From the NCBI RefSeq assembly GCF_024584705.1, contig NZ_CP097384.1:2790001-2854000 (forward strand): a stretch of 64,000 nt of DNA, read 5' to 3'. Positions within the stretch are counted from its first letter, which is position 1. Every line of letters starts with the position of its first letter. The position numbers and the translations under genes are program-made. This stretch comes from Blastopirellula sp. J2-11. GTDB lineage: Bacteria; Planctomycetota; Planctomycetia; Pirellulales; Pirellulaceae. The notes under the pieces were generated by a model that worked only from the letters and a program-made list of their open reading frames with translations, searched no databases and was not told where the DNA came from. This document shows, one piece after another, positions 9,469-21,118 of this stretch.

Positions 9469-9864
9469 ATGGCTGGATATGTTGCGCGAATTGGGATCAT
9501 GCTCCTGATCGGCTTCGGAGCCGGGTGTTCAGAAAATCCGAAGTCTCCCATCGTTCTGGGGAAAGTAACGATCGATGGCAAAGCGATCGCCGATGGTTTA
9601 ATCACCTTCACGCCGTTAGAAAGCGGAATGGGGACATCGAGCTCGGCGGTCATTAAGGATGGTCAATACCGCGCGGATGACGTGTCGGTTGGTCGCGTGC
9701 TCGTCCGATTTCATGCGATGAAGGAAACAGGCAAGACGTATCTCGAATTTGGCAAAGAGTATCCGGAGACGGTTAGCATTATTCCGCGGAAGTATGACAT
9801 CGGAGAGGAGATAACGGTGCCCGAGGGCGAGACGATTCGCGACTTTGAACTTACCTCCAAATAA
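9469..9864 (+). CDS. Planctomycete carboxypeptidase-regulatory-like lipoprotein
   Basis: 131-residue lipoprotein: MAGYVARIGIMLLIGFGAGCSENP, lipobox GAGC with acyl-Cys at residue 20. The mature part is one small beta-sandwich of the kind common in planctomycetes: GKVTIDGKAIADGLITFTPL, DGQYRADDVSVGRVLVRF, and an EGETIRDFEL end. These proteins are typically encoded next to DUF1559 genes, as here (DUF1559 starts 111 bases later). A strong GGAGG lies 8 bases before the ATG. Function is unknown; an extracytoplasmic structural or binding role is an inference. Confidence 0.8.
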   Translation: MAGYVARIGIMLLIGFGAGCSENPKSPIVLGKVTIDGKAIADGLITFTPLESGMGTSSSAVIKDGQYRADDVSVGRVLVRFHAMKETGKTYLEFGKEYPETVSIIPRKYDIGEEITVPEGETIRDFELTSK

Positions 9865-9975
9865 CAAGGATGTGCGAGATCGGCGACAGCTTGAGACCTC
9901 AAGCAGGCTTCCCTTCATTCCAGTGCTCTTTCGGGTTTGCAATCTTTCTCATCTCTTCTAATCGGAGACCTTCTT

Positions 9976-10932
9976 GTGATTCGCAAAACATCTCGCGGGT
10001 TTACGCTTGTAGAGCTTTTGGTGGTGATCGCCATCATTGGGGTTTTGATCGCACTGTTGTTGCCTGCGGTTCAGCAAGCGCGCGAAGCGGCCCGGCGCAT
10101 GCAATGCACCAACAATCTCAAACAGCTTGTTCTTGCTACGCACAACTATCACGATACGCATCTGGTGTTTCCGCCAGGGGTGGTGCAAAACAACATCGAC
10201 GCCGAATTCGTCAATCCTCGCCTAACTTGGGGTATTCATCTTTATCCCTATTTGGAAGCGGGAAACATCTACGATGATTTCGACTTCAATCAGACCGGCA
10301 TCGTCTGGATCAATACGGCCAATTCCGGTGGTCCGACGCGACCGGTGGGCCAGGTCCTTTCGATGATGCAGTGCCCTAGCGACGGCGTGGGAGCCGATAC
10401 TTATGAACACCCCTCCTTTCCCGACAACGTGTTCGCCAGAGGAAACTACGCGGTGTTCTTCGGAAATCTGACGAAGGGAGATACGCGAACTCTATCGACA
10501 AATCATCTGCCGGCCGCATTTGGGTATCGAACGGTGAAGATGGCGTCCATTATCGACGGCACCAGCAACACCATGGCGTTTGGCGAATTGTTGAAAGGGG
10601 TCGGATCCATCTCTGACTCGATGCGTGGTTCGTACTGGTATGATTTTCCCGGAGCGGCTTGGATCTTTACGCGTGAAATTCCCAATACGAGCGTGCCTGA
10701 CTCGATCCGCAGCTCCAGTTGCGGAACCGCCGCGAATAAGCCCGATTTAAATTTGCCCTGCGTCGGCGTCAACGGCGCCGGCGAAACGGCAGCGTCGCGG
10801 AGTCGGCATCCGAGCGGAGTGGAAGTCGGAATGTGCGACGGTTCCGTCCACTTTATCTCGGAAACCATCGGCCTCGAAGTATGGCAAGCCTTAGGTTCTC
10901 GAGCCGGCAACGAGACGTTCTCTCTGCCTTAA
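9976..10932 (+). CDS. DUF1559 pseudopilin-like protein
   Basis: Planctomycete-specific surface protein with a type IV prepilin-like N-terminus: [14 protein letters not shown], processed at the G/F bond, then a hydrophobic helix and [14 protein letters not shown]. It ends with the DUF1559 H-x9-DG motif ([12 protein letters not shown]). The start is taken as GTG 9976, with GGAG eight bases upstream; an ATG at 9937 in the same frame adds 13 residues ahead of the prepilin leader and lacks a site. 318 residues from the GTG, a usual family length. It follows a small lipoprotein on the same strand, the usual pairing. Molecular function of DUF1559 proteins is not established. Confidence 0.9.
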   Translation: MIRKTSRGFTLVELLVVIAIIGVLIALLLPAVQQAREAARRMQCTNNLKQLVLATHNYHDTHLVFPPGVVQNNIDAEFVNPRLTWGIHLYPYLEAGNIYDDFDFNQTGIVWINTANSGGPTRPVGQVLSMMQCPSDGVGADTYEHPSFPDNVFARGNYAVFFGNLTKGDTRTLSTNHLPAAFGYRTVKMASIIDGTSNTMAFGELLKGVGSISDSMRGSYWYDFPGAAWIFTREIPNTSVPDSIRSSSCGTAANKPDLNLPCVGVNGAGETAASRSRHPSGVEVGMCDGSVHFISETIGLEVWQALGSRAGNETFSLP

Positions 10933-10946
10933 GAAAATCGCGCCCG

Positions 10947-10974
10947 CGTCGTCACCACGCTTGTGGTGACGACG
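10947..10974 (+). terminator. Strong hairpin after the DUF1559 gene
   Basis: CGTCGTCACCAC-GCTT-GTGGTGACGACG, a perfect 12-pair stem with a 4-base loop, 14 bases past the DUF1559 stop. No T-run follows, so it may terminate inefficiently or act as an mRNA 3' stabiliser. Confidence 0.6.
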
Positions 10975-11169
10975 GCGGATGCGGATCTGGCGCGGGGCCC
11001 CCTGATTGCTTTGGAGACGAAGCAACTTTGCGCGCCCCGTTGTTTTCCTTGTAGGCTCCCTCTTCGCCCATTAGACTGCATTACTACTGGCTCAGTTCGA
11101 CGAATAAGCACGATTGATTTTCCTTCCCGCCTCCCTTTCCCTGCCCTTTCTTTCAGCTGGCCTCCAAGC

Positions 11170-14100
11170 ATGATCGTTGCCCGAATGATGCGATTTGCAA
11201 CTTTGCCGCTCATCTTGGTGGCGATGGTTTCGTACGCCGTCCCGCTGCAAGGCGCTGACCAAGCGGCGGACGATGTCGACTACACGCGTGACATCAAACC
11301 GTTGCTCTCCAACAGTTGCTATACCTGTCACGGACCGGATGAAGGAACGCGGGAAGCGGATGTTCGGCTGGACGTGCGCGAGGTCGCGATCGACAGTGTG
11401 ATCGTCCCCGGCAAGCCAGGTGAGAGCGAGTTGGTGGCCCGCATCGCGAGCGACGATCCCGATTTGCAAATGCCGCCGGCAGATTCAAGTCGTCCCCGGT
11501 TAACGCGCGACGAAGTCGATCTCATTCGCCGGTGGATCGCCCAGGGCGCCAAGTACGACGAGCATTGGTCGTACGCGCCTCCCAAGGCGGTCGAGCTTCC
11601 GCAGGAAAACTCCCTATCGCCGATCGACGCTTTCATCGATCAACGTCTCGTGGAAAAAGGGCTGGAGCCTGCGGCGAAGGCCGATCCGCGCACGCTCATT
11701 CGCCGGCTCTACTTCGATCTAACCGGGCTGCCGCCGACGCCGTCAGAAGTCGCCGCCTTCGCCGCCGATCCATCCGACGCCGCATATGCGGCGCTGGTCG
11801 AAAAGCTGCTGGCCTCGCCGCGCTTTGGCGAACGGATGGCGATATATTGGCTCGATTTAGTGCGTTACGCCGATTCGGTCGGGATTCACGGCGATCAAGA
11901 GTGGAGCATGTCTCCGTACCGTGACTACGTCATTCGCTCGTTTAACGAGAACAAACCGTTCGACCAGTTCACCATCGAGCAATTGGCGGGCGATTTACTT
12001 CCCCACGCGACTCGAGAGCAGCAAATCGCTTCTGGCTATAACCGTTTAAACATGATTACCGCCGAAGGGGGCGCTCAAGCGAAAGAGTACTTGGCCAAGT
12101 ATGCGGCCGATCGCGTTCGCACGACGAGCACCGTTTGGCTTGGCGCGACGATGGGATGCTGCGAATGCCACGATCATAAGTTTGATCCCTACACGATCAA
12201 AGAGTTCTACCAGTTCGCCGCCTTCTTTGCTGATTTGGAAGAAAAAGGAGTCTATGCCGGCAGTAGTCGATCGAGCTATTGGGGCCCGAGTATCCCGGTA
12301 CCCAGTCCGCAACAGGAGACGCGGTTACAAGAACTCGATCAACAGATCGCGACGCTCCGTCAAACTCTGGAGTCGCCCACGCCAGAGTTGGTGAAATCGC
12401 AAACCGCATGGGAAGCCAATCTTCCGGATGATCCGTCGTGGCGAGTACTTCAGCCGACCAGCATGAAGTCGCACCCCGAAGTCGACTGGAAGACGTTGGA
12501 AGATGGATCGCTGCTGGCCACCGGCGCCAATCCAGAGAAGCCGACCTACGAACTCGAATTCACCACCCAACTAACGACAGCGACCGCAATTCGGCTGGAA
12601 GTTTTGCCCCATGATTCGCTGGCGGCCGCAGGACCTGGTCGAGCAGGCAACGGCAATTTTGTCCTGAACGACATTCAATTGGCGATCGACGGCAAGCCTG
12701 TCGCTTTCCAAACGGCGACGGCGACCCATTCGCAGTCAGGTTGGCCTGTCGCTAGTCTGCTGACAAGCGATAAAAAGGATGGCTGGGCCATCTTGCCAGA
12801 CATCGGCAAGGCCAACGAAGCGGTCTTGGAGCTACCGGCTGATTTGGCGCTTTCTCCGGCAAGTAAACTGACCCTGACCATGACACACAACCACGGCAGC
12901 AGTCATGCGATCGGAAGGTTGCGGGTCGCGCTGGTCGATGCTCCGCGACCCGTTAAGGCGAATCAGGCGATGGGCGTACCCGCCGAGATTCGCGATATCG
13001 TCGAGACGCCTGATGCGAAACGAAACGAAACGCAGCAGAAGCAACTGGCCGCTTACTATCGCACGATCGCCCCGCAGTTGGATCACACGAGGAAAGAACT
13101 CGCGGAGCGAACCGAACAGCGCAAACAACTGACCGATTCGATGACGACGACGCTCGTTTCCGTTTCCACCGAGCCGCGCACGATGCGCGTCTTGCCGCGG
13201 GGAAATTGGTTGGACGACAGTGGGGAGATTATCGAGCCAGGGGTTCCTGGTTTTTTGGGATACGATTTAGAAACCGACGGTCGGCGCGCGACGCGGCTTG
13301 ATCTGGCCCAGTGGTTGGTGGATCGTCGCAATCCTCTGACGGCCCGCGTCTTTGTGAATCGCTTGTGGCAGTTGACGTTCGGACGCGGACTGGTCTCGAC
13401 CGCAGACGACTTTGGCTCGCAGGGAGCGATCCCCACGCATCCGCAACTATTAGATGCGTTAGCGACCGAGTTTGTTGACAGCGGCTGGGACGTCAAGCAG
13501 ATGATGCGCCGTCTGGTTCAGTCGCAGGCTTACCAGCGATCGTCGGCACGAACGGCCAGTCAAAAGCAGAAAGACCTGAGTAATGCGTTTCTAGCGGCTC
13601 AGTCGGCGCATCGACTTCCGGCCGAAATGATTCGCGATAACGCGCTAGCGGCCAGCGGTTTGTTGGTCGAACAAGTCGGCGGCGAAAGCGCTCGCCCTTA
13701 TCAACCGGCCGGGTATTGGTCGCATTTGAACTTTCCGAAGCGTGAGTACCAGCGCGATCACGGCGGGAACCTTTATCGGCGCGGCCTCTACACGCATTGG
13801 CAGCGGACCTATTTGCACCCGAGCCTGGCCGCGTTCGACGCGCCGACGCGGGAAGAATGTACGGTTCGCCGGAACATTTCCAATACGCCGCAACAGGCGC
13901 TCGTGCTGATGAACGATCCGACCTATGTCGAAGCGGCCAGGGCGTTGGCCATTCGTCTGCTGCAAGAGGGAGGCGACACGCCGCAGGCGAAGATCCACTT
14001 TGGCATGCAAGCCGTTCAGCAACGCGACGCGACCGCAGCAGAAACCGAGATTCTTACCGCAACCTATCAGAAGCATCTCCAGCAATATGGCAGTGATCCG

Positions 14101-14232
14101 CAGTCGGCTCAACAACTGTTGAGCGTCGGCGAATACGTCACGCCGGAAGGGGTCGACCCTGTCGACCTGGCGGCGTGGATGTCGGTCAGTCGGATCCTGT
14201 TGAACTTGCATGAGACGATCAATCGCTATTGA
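11170..14232 (+). CDS. PSCyt1-PSCyt2-PSD1 planctomycete cytochrome protein (DUF1549/DUF1553)
   Basis: Large exported protein, 1020 residues from ATG 11170. Signal segment MMRFATLPLILVAMVSYAVPLQGA precedes a planctomycete c-type cytochrome domain with heme motif CYTCH near residue 50 (DYTRDIKPLLSNSCYTCHGP). A DUF1549 domain follows (DAFIDQRLVEKGLEPA, LTGLPPTPSEV, YWLDLVRYADSVG), then a middle sandwich region and the C-terminal PSD1/DUF1553 domain (NPLTARVFVNRLWQ, GRGLVSTADDFGSQG, RNISNTPQQALVLMNDPT). Open frame extends upstream to 10963, but that part is not protein-like; 11170 or the ATGs at 11185/11188 fit better. The DUF1501 gene follows immediately, the standard planctomycete pairing. Its job is unproven; extracytoplasmic redox or polymer handling has been suggested for the family. 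Confidence 0.92.
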   Translation: MIVARMMRFATLPLILVAMVSYAVPLQGADQAADDVDYTRDIKPLLSNSCYTCHGPDEGTREADVRLDVREVAIDSVIVPGKPGESELVARIASDDPDLQMPPADSSRPRLTRDEVDLIRRWIAQGAKYDEHWSYAPPKAVELPQENSLSPIDAFIDQRLVEKGLEPAAKADPRTLIRRLYFDLTGLPPTPSEVAAFAADPSDAAYAALVEKLLASPRFGERMAIYWLDLVRYADSVGIHGDQEWSMSPYRDYVIRSFNENKPFDQFTIEQLAGDLLPHATREQQIASGYNRLNMITAEGGAQAKEYLAKYAADRVRTTSTVWLGATMGCCECHDHKFDPYTIKEFYQFAAFFADLEEKGVYAGSSRSSYWGPSIPVPSPQQETRLQELDQQIATLRQTLESPTPELVKSQTAWEANLPDDPSWRVLQPTSMKSHPEVDWKTLEDGSLLATGANPEKPTYELEFTTQLTTATAIRLEVLPHDSLAAAGPGRAGNGNFVLNDIQLAIDGKPVAFQTATATHSQSGWPVASLLTSDKKDGWAILPDIGKANEAVLELPADLALSPASKLTLTMTHNHGSSHAIGRLRVALVDAPRPVKANQAMGVPAEIRDIVETPDAKRNETQQKQLAAYYRTIAPQLDHTRKELAERTEQRKQLTDSMTTTLVSVSTEPRTMRVLPRGNWLDDSGEIIEPGVPGFLGYDLETDGRRATRLDLAQWLVDRRNPLTARVFVNRLWQLTFGRGLVSTADDFGSQGAIPTHPQLLDALATEFVDSGWDVKQMMRRLVQSQAYQRSSARTASQKQKDLSNAFLAAQSAHRLPAEMIRDNALAASGLLVEQVGGESARPYQPAGYWSHLNFPKREYQRDHGGNLYRRGLYTHWQRTYLHPSLAAFDAPTREECTVRRNISNTPQQALVLMNDPTYVEAARALAIRLLQEGGDTPQAKIHFGMQAVQQRDATAAETEILTATYQKHLQQYGSDPQSAQQLLSVGEYVTPEGVDPVDLAAWMSVSRILLNLHETINRY

Positions 14233-14285
14233 TTCCGCTGGATCGTCAACGGCTCGGCGTGATCCATTTTCCCTTAGGCGACCTT

Positions 14286-15698
<1,413 letters not shown>

Positions 15699-15738
15699 TG
15701 GTGACTTTATTCTTTCGCAATGTTCAGCGAGCCTGAAA

Positions 15739-15776
15739 GAATCGGAACGTTCGGCGCGTTCCGATTCAGGTTTATC
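15739..15776 (+). terminator. Terminator after DUF1501
   Basis: GAATCGGAACG-TTCGGCG-CGTTCCGATTC, an 11-pair stem followed by AGGTTTATCTT. It lies 40 bases past the stop of the DUF1501 gene and between convergent genes. The same structure is present at 18877-18905. Confidence 0.75.
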
Positions 15777-15802
15777 TTACCCGCATCTTGGAAGCAAAAT
15801 GT

Positions 15803-18433
15803 TCACTTGAGGCCCCACTCGGCGGCGGCCTGTGGATCGATTTGACGCGCGGCCCATGCAGCGGCGACGCCGAACGCGCGGGTATCGCGATAAGCAACTT
15901 CGGCGAGCAGCGGGATTGCCGCCTTGGCGGGGGGCCCAATTCGGCCCAAGGCCCACGCGATATGCTGACGATCACCGCGACCCTCGCAATCTTCGACAAA
16001 GGGAGCCCGCTCGGGCTTCAACTGCCGCATCAGCTCGGTCGCCACGTCGCGATTTTCTTCGAGCCGCCAAATCGTGAGGCCTGCTACACCGCTAAAAATG
16101 CCGCCATCGCTCCGCTTGAGTTGGCCCCACAGCGCCGGAAGTTCCTCGTGGGCCCGCGGTCCGATCAGCGGCAGCAGCAGCGCCGCGGGCATTCCATACG
16201 CGGTTTTGTGCCCGTGCAGGAAGGGACCAAGGGCCCCGCCAACCGACCCCATCTCGCGGACTGTTTGCGCCGGGGCGACGCGGGCATCCACCATGATCGC
16301 CGGGATGAGCGGCGACTGCGTCAGCCGCCACAAAGCGTGGACGATCGCTTCGTGCTCGCGCCCACGATGGAACTCGAGGCGGTGGCGTTCGTGTAAGAGC
16401 AGCAGCAGCGGAGCAGCCGACTGCGCGGGCAGTGGTCCCTCGCCAAACTCCAGAATCCTCTCCGCATCACCACGGTTCCCAAGCCCAAAATGCTCCGAGT
16501 CCGCCACATAGTCTGGCAGTGTTCTTCGAATCGACGACGGCCGCGCCGCGGACGGCGGATCGATGTTGGCGTCGTAGGGTGGCGTCCAGAGCGCCGCACC
16601 TTGGGTCACGCGCTGGGCATAGGGAGCGGTGCTGGCGATCGCAGCTCGCGTGCTCTTCGGCATGTCGGACAGGTCCGGTCCCAGCCGCACGCCGATCTGC
16701 CGAATGGCGAACTCCGCGGCGAGGGAAGCTTCGCTCGCATCGCGCGGGGTCGCACGGAGAGCCTTGACGATCCGGGGTGCTGATTCTCGCGTCGCGACGC
16801 GGCCCAACGCTCGAGCTGATGAACGACGGATTCGCCAGCTCGGCGAGTCGAGCTGCTTGAGCAGATCGTCCGTGGCCGAGGCGGCAGGCGGACCGATTGC
16901 AGCCAGCACGTCCGCGGCCAGCCGGGCCGGTTCGAACTGGTCGTCGTCGAAAGTCCTGATTGGGGCGGGTGGTCGGCTCAGGAGTTGGGCGAGCTGGTCA
17001 ACGTGGGCCTCAACCCTTTCGGCCTCCTCAATCAGCACATGGGACACGTTTCGCCGGCAGAAGCCGTTGGGGCTGTCGCCCATGAGTTCGACCAGCCACG
17101 CGATCGGCCGCGGCTGCAGCTGCTTGAGTTGATGCCAGCTTGTTTCGAACTGGTTGTCTGGGCCCGGCAGTTTTGGCTCAATCAGTTTTCGAGCGGAATC
17201 CAAGCGACGGGGCGTTGGCTCAAGGCAATACAGGGCGACCGCCAGATCGATTTCGCGGCGATCGAGAGTCATTTCACTCAGCGGGCCGATCGCTTCGTTG
17301 GCGGCAGGGCCGATCGCGCGGAGCGCTTCAACGGCACAGATCCGCACTCGTCCACGGGGATCGTCGAGGCAGACAATCAGCGCAGGCACAGCGGGCGCCG
17401 CAATTGGGCCAAGTTCCTCCAGGAGCTCGGCAGCCAGTTCTTTCGAGCGCACGTCGTCGCTCCTGAGCACCTCGATCAAAGAGGGCGCCGCCTCCGCACC
17501 CCAGGACCGAATCGCGATGGTCGGTGGACCTGAGGCATCGCTGGCTCGGTTGCGGGTCATGGCAAATACTAGCTCGACCACTACGTCTGGACTGTAGGTG
17601 CGCACCAGTTGTTCGGCGGCGATGTAATCTAGGTCGCTGGACGCTCGCTCAATCAGCTCGCCAGCCGGCGTCGGAAGCTCAGCGCCGCGAATCTGGGACA
17701 GCGCCAATCTGGCGATCGCGGCAATTCGTTCATCATTTTCGTCGTTCAGCAGTTCGGTCAGCGCTTTCTCGATGTTCGCTCCCTGGGCCTGACGTGCGCC
17801 CAAGCAGGCGGCGGCATAACGTCGTGTAATTTCGTCCTGGCTGGCCAAGAGCGCCAGCAAATCAGCATCGGCTTGAGGCGGCAAGTCAACGACGAAGAAG
17901 GGATTGATTCGCAACAGAGCGGCGACCGCGCGACGCCGCATCGCCGGGGCGCCCTCTTCCGCCGCCAGCTTTTGCAGATCCGCCGCCGCTTGGTGGGCCT
18001 CAAAACCGATCGCGCCTAGCGCATCGACTGCGTGCGGCGCCAGTTCAGCATGTGTCAGCAGCTTTGCCAGCGATTCAATCGTCGCCGCCTCCGGTGGATG
18101 CAGTTTTGCGAGCTGAATGATCGCCTCGCGCTGAGAGTCGACATCGTCGCCAGCGAGTATTTGCTGCAGCTCCGCCGGGGAAAGTTGATCCACCTTGGCG
18201 GCAGGCGGAAGCTGAGCGGTCGCGGGGGCAGGTTGATCTAGCCGGCTCTGCTGGTCTAGCTCCCACACTTTCCGTACCAGCCCGAAATAGAGCCCCGCAG
18301 CCGCCACGATGCCGACGAGCACGATGCCTTTCACCAGCCAGGGCCGCCGCCGGGGTTCATCCGGCTGGTTCTGATGTTGGATCAGCTTGTGGAGCTGACG
18401 CCGTTTTTCTGCGCTGTCGTCGCTCGGCAGCAT
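15803..18433 (-). CDS. Membrane-anchored HEAT-repeat protein
   Basis: 876 residues. A short cytoplasmic head (MLPSDDSAEKRRQLHKLIQ) is followed by one membrane helix near residues 34-52 (VKGIVLVGIVAAAGLYFGL) and a Pro/Ala linker. The rest is a series of HEAT/PBS-lyase-like helical repeats: LAKLLTHAELAPHAVDALGAIG, VPALIVCLDDPRGRVRICAVEAL, LLKQLDSPSWRIRRSSARALG, AKAAIPLLAEVAYRDTRAFG. Such repeats serve as protein-binding scaffolds; no catalytic motif is seen. Topology suggests the repeats face the periplasm or paryphoplasm. It converges on the DUF1501 gene. Partner and function are unknown. Confidence 0.8.
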   Translation of the reverse strand: MLPSDDSAEKRRQLHKLIQHQNQPDEPRRRPWLVKGIVLVGIVAAAGLYFGLVRKVWELDQQSRLDQPAPATAQLPPAAKVDQLSPAELQQILAGDDVDSQREAIIQLAKLHPPEAATIESLAKLLTHAELAPHAVDALGAIGFEAHQAAADLQKLAAEEGAPAMRRRAVAALLRINPFFVVDLPPQADADLLALLASQDEITRRYAAACLGARQAQGANIEKALTELLNDENDERIAAIARLALSQIRGAELPTPAGELIERASSDLDYIAAEQLVRTYSPDVVVELVFAMTRNRASDASGPPTIAIRSWGAEAAPSLIEVLRSDDVRSKELAAELLEELGPIAAPAVPALIVCLDDPRGRVRICAVEALRAIGPAANEAIGPLSEMTLDRREIDLAVALYCLEPTPRRLDSARKLIEPKLPGPDNQFETSWHQLKQLQPRPIAWLVELMGDSPNGFCRRNVSHVLIEEAERVEAHVDQLAQLLSRPPAPIRTFDDDQFEPARLAADVLAAIGPPAASATDDLLKQLDSPSWRIRRSSARALGRVATRESAPRIVKALRATPRDASEASLAAEFAIRQIGVRLGPDLSDMPKSTRAAIASTAPYAQRVTQGAALWTPPYDANIDPPSAARPSSIRRTLPDYVADSEHFGLGNRGDAERILEFGEGPLPAQSAAPLLLLLHERHRLEFHRGREHEAIVHALWRLTQSPLIPAIMVDARVAPAQTVREMGSVGGALGPFLHGHKTAYGMPAALLLPLIGPRAHEELPALWGQLKRSDGGIFSGVAGLTIWRLEENRDVATELMRQLKPERAPFVEDCEGRGDRQHIAWALGRIGPPAKAAIPLLAEVAYRDTRAFGVAAAWAARQIDPQAAAEWGLK

Positions 18434-18745
18434 GCAAGGCGATCTCCAATGGCCCTAAAGAATTCCGCGCCGGTCTTTCCGTGCGTATCAACCGGGATTT
18501 CACATTTGGGTTGAACCAAATCGAGTCTGGAATCGCTCCAAGCCTATTCCCCTCCGCATCTTAGCATCGGGCCCCGCCATGTCTAGGGTTTGGGGGATTT
18601 CTGAAATTTTTCCGCCACGGAAGCCTCCGCTCGCCTTAGCCATGCCAAGCAAAATGGATAAATAAGGGACGCGGGTGAATGACGCTGTCGAAATGGAATG
18701 TGCGCGTAAGTTGATCTTGGCTTGAGCGGAATTTCTTTCCTCGTC
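18434..18745. other. Gene-free gap before the duplicated DUF1501 tail
   Basis: 312 bases upstream of the HEAT-repeat gene, which reads away from here. It includes that gene's promoter region, but no clear -35/-10 pair or gene was found. Confidence 0.4.
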
Positions 18746-18922
18746 CAATCACGAAAAGCGGACCTACCGTCAACAAGGGAGAGACTTTCGTCTGACCGAC
18801 GTGCATGGGCACGTGGTGCATGACATTCTGGCGTGATGGTGACTTTATTCTTTCGCAATGTTCAGCGAGCCTGAAAGAATCGGAACGTTCGGCGCGTTCC
18901 GATTCTGGTTTATCTTACCCGC
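18746..18922 (+). pseudogene. Orphan 3' fragment of a DUF1501 gene with its terminator
   Basis: This stretch encodes [16 protein letters not shown] and continues in frame through the same ending as the DUF1501 protein at 14286-15698, including the stop at 18833-18835. There is no coding sequence upstream to attach to: the match begins abruptly at 18746. Of six coding differences from the parent, four are synonymous, so it looks like the tail of a once-functional paralogue, not random drift of a recent copy. The distal 110 bases are nearly identical, which suggests gene conversion or a later exchange. Confidence 0.8.
18877..18914 (+). terminator. Second copy of the DUF1501 terminator
   Basis: GAATCGGAACG-TTCGGCG-CGTTCCGATTC followed by TGGTTTATCTT, identical in stem to 15739-15767. 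It now stands next to the 3' end of the G8-domain gene and could terminate that gene from the other strand. Confidence 0.65.
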
Positions 18923-18931
18923 GTCGCGTTG

Positions 18932-21118
18932 CTAGTGTCCTGCGTGGGAAGTCGTGACTTGATGTCCACCGCTCGATGGGCCCGAGCCCTCTTGCTGGTG
19001 GTAGTGCAGGATGTGCCCTTTGGTTTCGGAATTGCCGTTCTCATCTTCGGCATGAGCGGCAATTTTAACGGGGGCGCCTGGCTTCACTTGCAAGTCAATG
19101 GTCCAGTCCATTCCAGCGGGGTCGATCAAGCGTGCAGGCGCGCCATTCACGAGGATCTGCTTGACATCGTAATTGTCGGTCGTCAGCCCTTGAACACGGA
19201 TCATGCCGCTGGAAATCGGTTGAACAGACGTAATGACGGTAATGGGGGGCTGATCATCCACAGGCTCGAGGTCGAAGTAGTCTTCAACTCCATATTTGTA
19301 GTCAGCGTCATTCGAGCCCCGCGGAAAGAATACGGTAGTGTTCACCTGCGAAAAGTTCATGCGCAGATGCTCGTGCCGGTGCATGACGCAACGCCATAGC
19401 CCGTATGCACAATCGTGTAGTTGGGCATCTTGGATCTTCACGCAAGGAGAGCCGATGTGAAAGGCCCAGTGAGAATCCCATATCTTCGTATTGCGAAGGA
19501 TAAACGGGTGCTGGTAATCAGGTCCTACCCCTTCCACGTCGCTGTCTTTGTCTTGGAATCTTCCACCCGCGAATCCGCCCAGGTTGACGGCGAATAGTCG
19601 CTGGCAATGAGCTTCGTTGCTGTCAAATCGGATGAACGGCAAAGTCCGAATATCGACTTTTTGGAAGGCGCCGTCAGACTGGAGAATTTTCAGATTCGGG
19701 TCGAAGTCGTCTCGTTCGACCACTTCCAGTCGAAATCCGTCTTCATCACATTCCGCCGCGACGTTTCGAGTAAACGTATTTAGGCTATTCGCCCACCAGA
19801 AGCCGGATCCGAGATTGTTGTCGAAGGGCAAAACCTGTTCCGGCAACGGATCTCCATCCAAAGCTTGAACCGCCAGATTGCGATCGAAGATGTTGTAGAC
19901 TTCCGTTCCATCTTCCAAAAAATAACCGTGACCAACGCTCTTGTAGCCGACGCAATCTTTCACCACCAGGAACTGCGTCCCATGAATCGTGATCCAGCGG
20001 TTATGACTGTCCCACACGGACAGGCCAATCAAGCTGCTCCCGCGCATCGATTGATCGACCAGATGATAGTGAATTGGGTACTTTCCTAGCACGCCGCGTT
20101 TTCCGAGATGACGAAACTCGGCGTAGCTAATCCCGCCGGCGGAATTATTGTGGTACATCGTGTGTCCACGGATTCCATCGGGATTCGCGGATTCCACCAC
20201 GACGTTTCGTGACAGATTCGCAACCTCCGCGCGGTATTCGCCTGCGCCTAAATGATCAAACGCCAGCGGTTTGTCGAGACTGACGATCTGCAGTTTTGAA
20301 TCGATTCCGCCCCACTTACGCATTCGCGTAATGACCCGTTCTTCGGTCGTGGGGTTATCCGCTACGGAATTGTCATCTCCGTCTCGGCGATGACGCGTGC
20401 CGATGTAGCCGAATTGACGTGTGGTGCCGGTGATGATGATTCGATCTCCTACTTTCCACCCCGGCAGAGAAGCAGGCATCACCAGTCGAGATTCGCCCAC
20501 CTTCGCCGTCTGGTAAGGAAGCTTGATCCAAGTGCGCTCTAGCGGAGCGCCATGGATGTCCATTCGTCCGCCGCAACAGACAATCGCAGGACAGGTATTG
20601 GGATCCATCCCCTCTAGATAATGCAGGCGAATCGTCGCCTTATATTCGGCGGACAAGGGAGCTTCCGACGTGCCGATCTCCAAGGCGGCGCGGGAAGCAG
20701 GTTTTACGTCATGGTCGTGTCCCGCTTCGTCAGGAGCATGCTGACAATCAAACCCTGCTTCGCTGTATTGTTCGTTCGCTTCAATGCGAATCAGGCCGAC
20801 TTCCAGACGCGTATCGCGATCGGGGGCGAACTTCAAAGTTCCGGCGATCTGAACGCCGCGAATGACTTGATCAGAATCGACATCATACAGGACCTCATGT
20901 CCGTGTCGAATCACGACGCGATCACCCGCTTGAGGAACTTTCCCTTTTTCCCAAGTGGTCGCCGCAGACCAGGGCCCGCTGGCGGCCGTGCGAAGAACGT
21001 CTGGCGATTGCTGCGCCATCGTATGATGATGCTTGTGATCCTCGGCGGATGCGACAGCGATGTTGAAAGAAGTGAGCGTCAGGAGAAACGACGCGACACG
21101 AAGCGATTTCATGATCAT
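18932..21118 (-). CDS. Secreted G8-domain, parallel beta-helix protein resembling CEMIP/TMEM2
   Basis: 728 residues with signal peptide (MKSLRVASFLLTLTSFNIAVASA) and a His-rich start to the mature chain (EDHKHHHT). A G8 domain follows (residues about 45-170): SGPWSAATTWEKGKVPQAGD, VVIRHGHEVLYDVDSDQ, IRGVQIAGTLKF. Next comes a beta-helix region with motifs I associate with the animal hyaluronan-degrading proteins CEMIP and TMEM2: GKYPIHYHLVDQS near 347, SVWDSHNRWITIHGT, and VGHGYFLEDGTEVYNIFDRN near 395-412. The end is Gly/Ser/His-rich. Starts at 21118 and 21112 are both possible. An extracellular polysaccharide-binding or -cleaving role is inferred. It follows a DUF1559/lipoprotein pair on the same strand (120-base gap). 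Confidence 0.82.
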   Translation of the reverse strand: MIMKSLRVASFLLTLTSFNIAVASAEDHKHHHTMAQQSPDVLRTAASGPWSAATTWEKGKVPQAGDRVVIRHGHEVLYDVDSDQVIRGVQIAGTLKFAPDRDTRLEVGLIRIEANEQYSEAGFDCQHAPDEAGHDHDVKPASRAALEIGTSEAPLSAEYKATIRLHYLEGMDPNTCPAIVCCGGRMDIHGAPLERTWIKLPYQTAKVGESRLVMPASLPGWKVGDRIIITGTTRQFGYIGTRHRRDGDDNSVADNPTTEERVITRMRKWGGIDSKLQIVSLDKPLAFDHLGAGEYRAEVANLSRNVVVESANPDGIRGHTMYHNNSAGGISYAEFRHLGKRGVLGKYPIHYHLVDQSMRGSSLIGLSVWDSHNRWITIHGTQFLVVKDCVGYKSVGHGYFLEDGTEVYNIFDRNLAVQALDGDPLPEQVLPFDNNLGSGFWWANSLNTFTRNVAAECDEDGFRLEVVERDDFDPNLKILQSDGAFQKVDIRTLPFIRFDSNEAHCQRLFAVNLGGFAGGRFQDKDSDVEGVGPDYQHPFILRNTKIWDSHWAFHIGSPCVKIQDAQLHDCAYGLWRCVMHRHEHLRMNFSQVNTTVFFPRGSNDADYKYGVEDYFDLEPVDDQPPITVITSVQPISSGMIRVQGLTTDNYDVKQILVNGAPARLIDPAGMDWTIDLQVKPGAPVKIAAHAEDENGNSETKGHILHYHQQEGSGPSSGGHQVTTSHAGH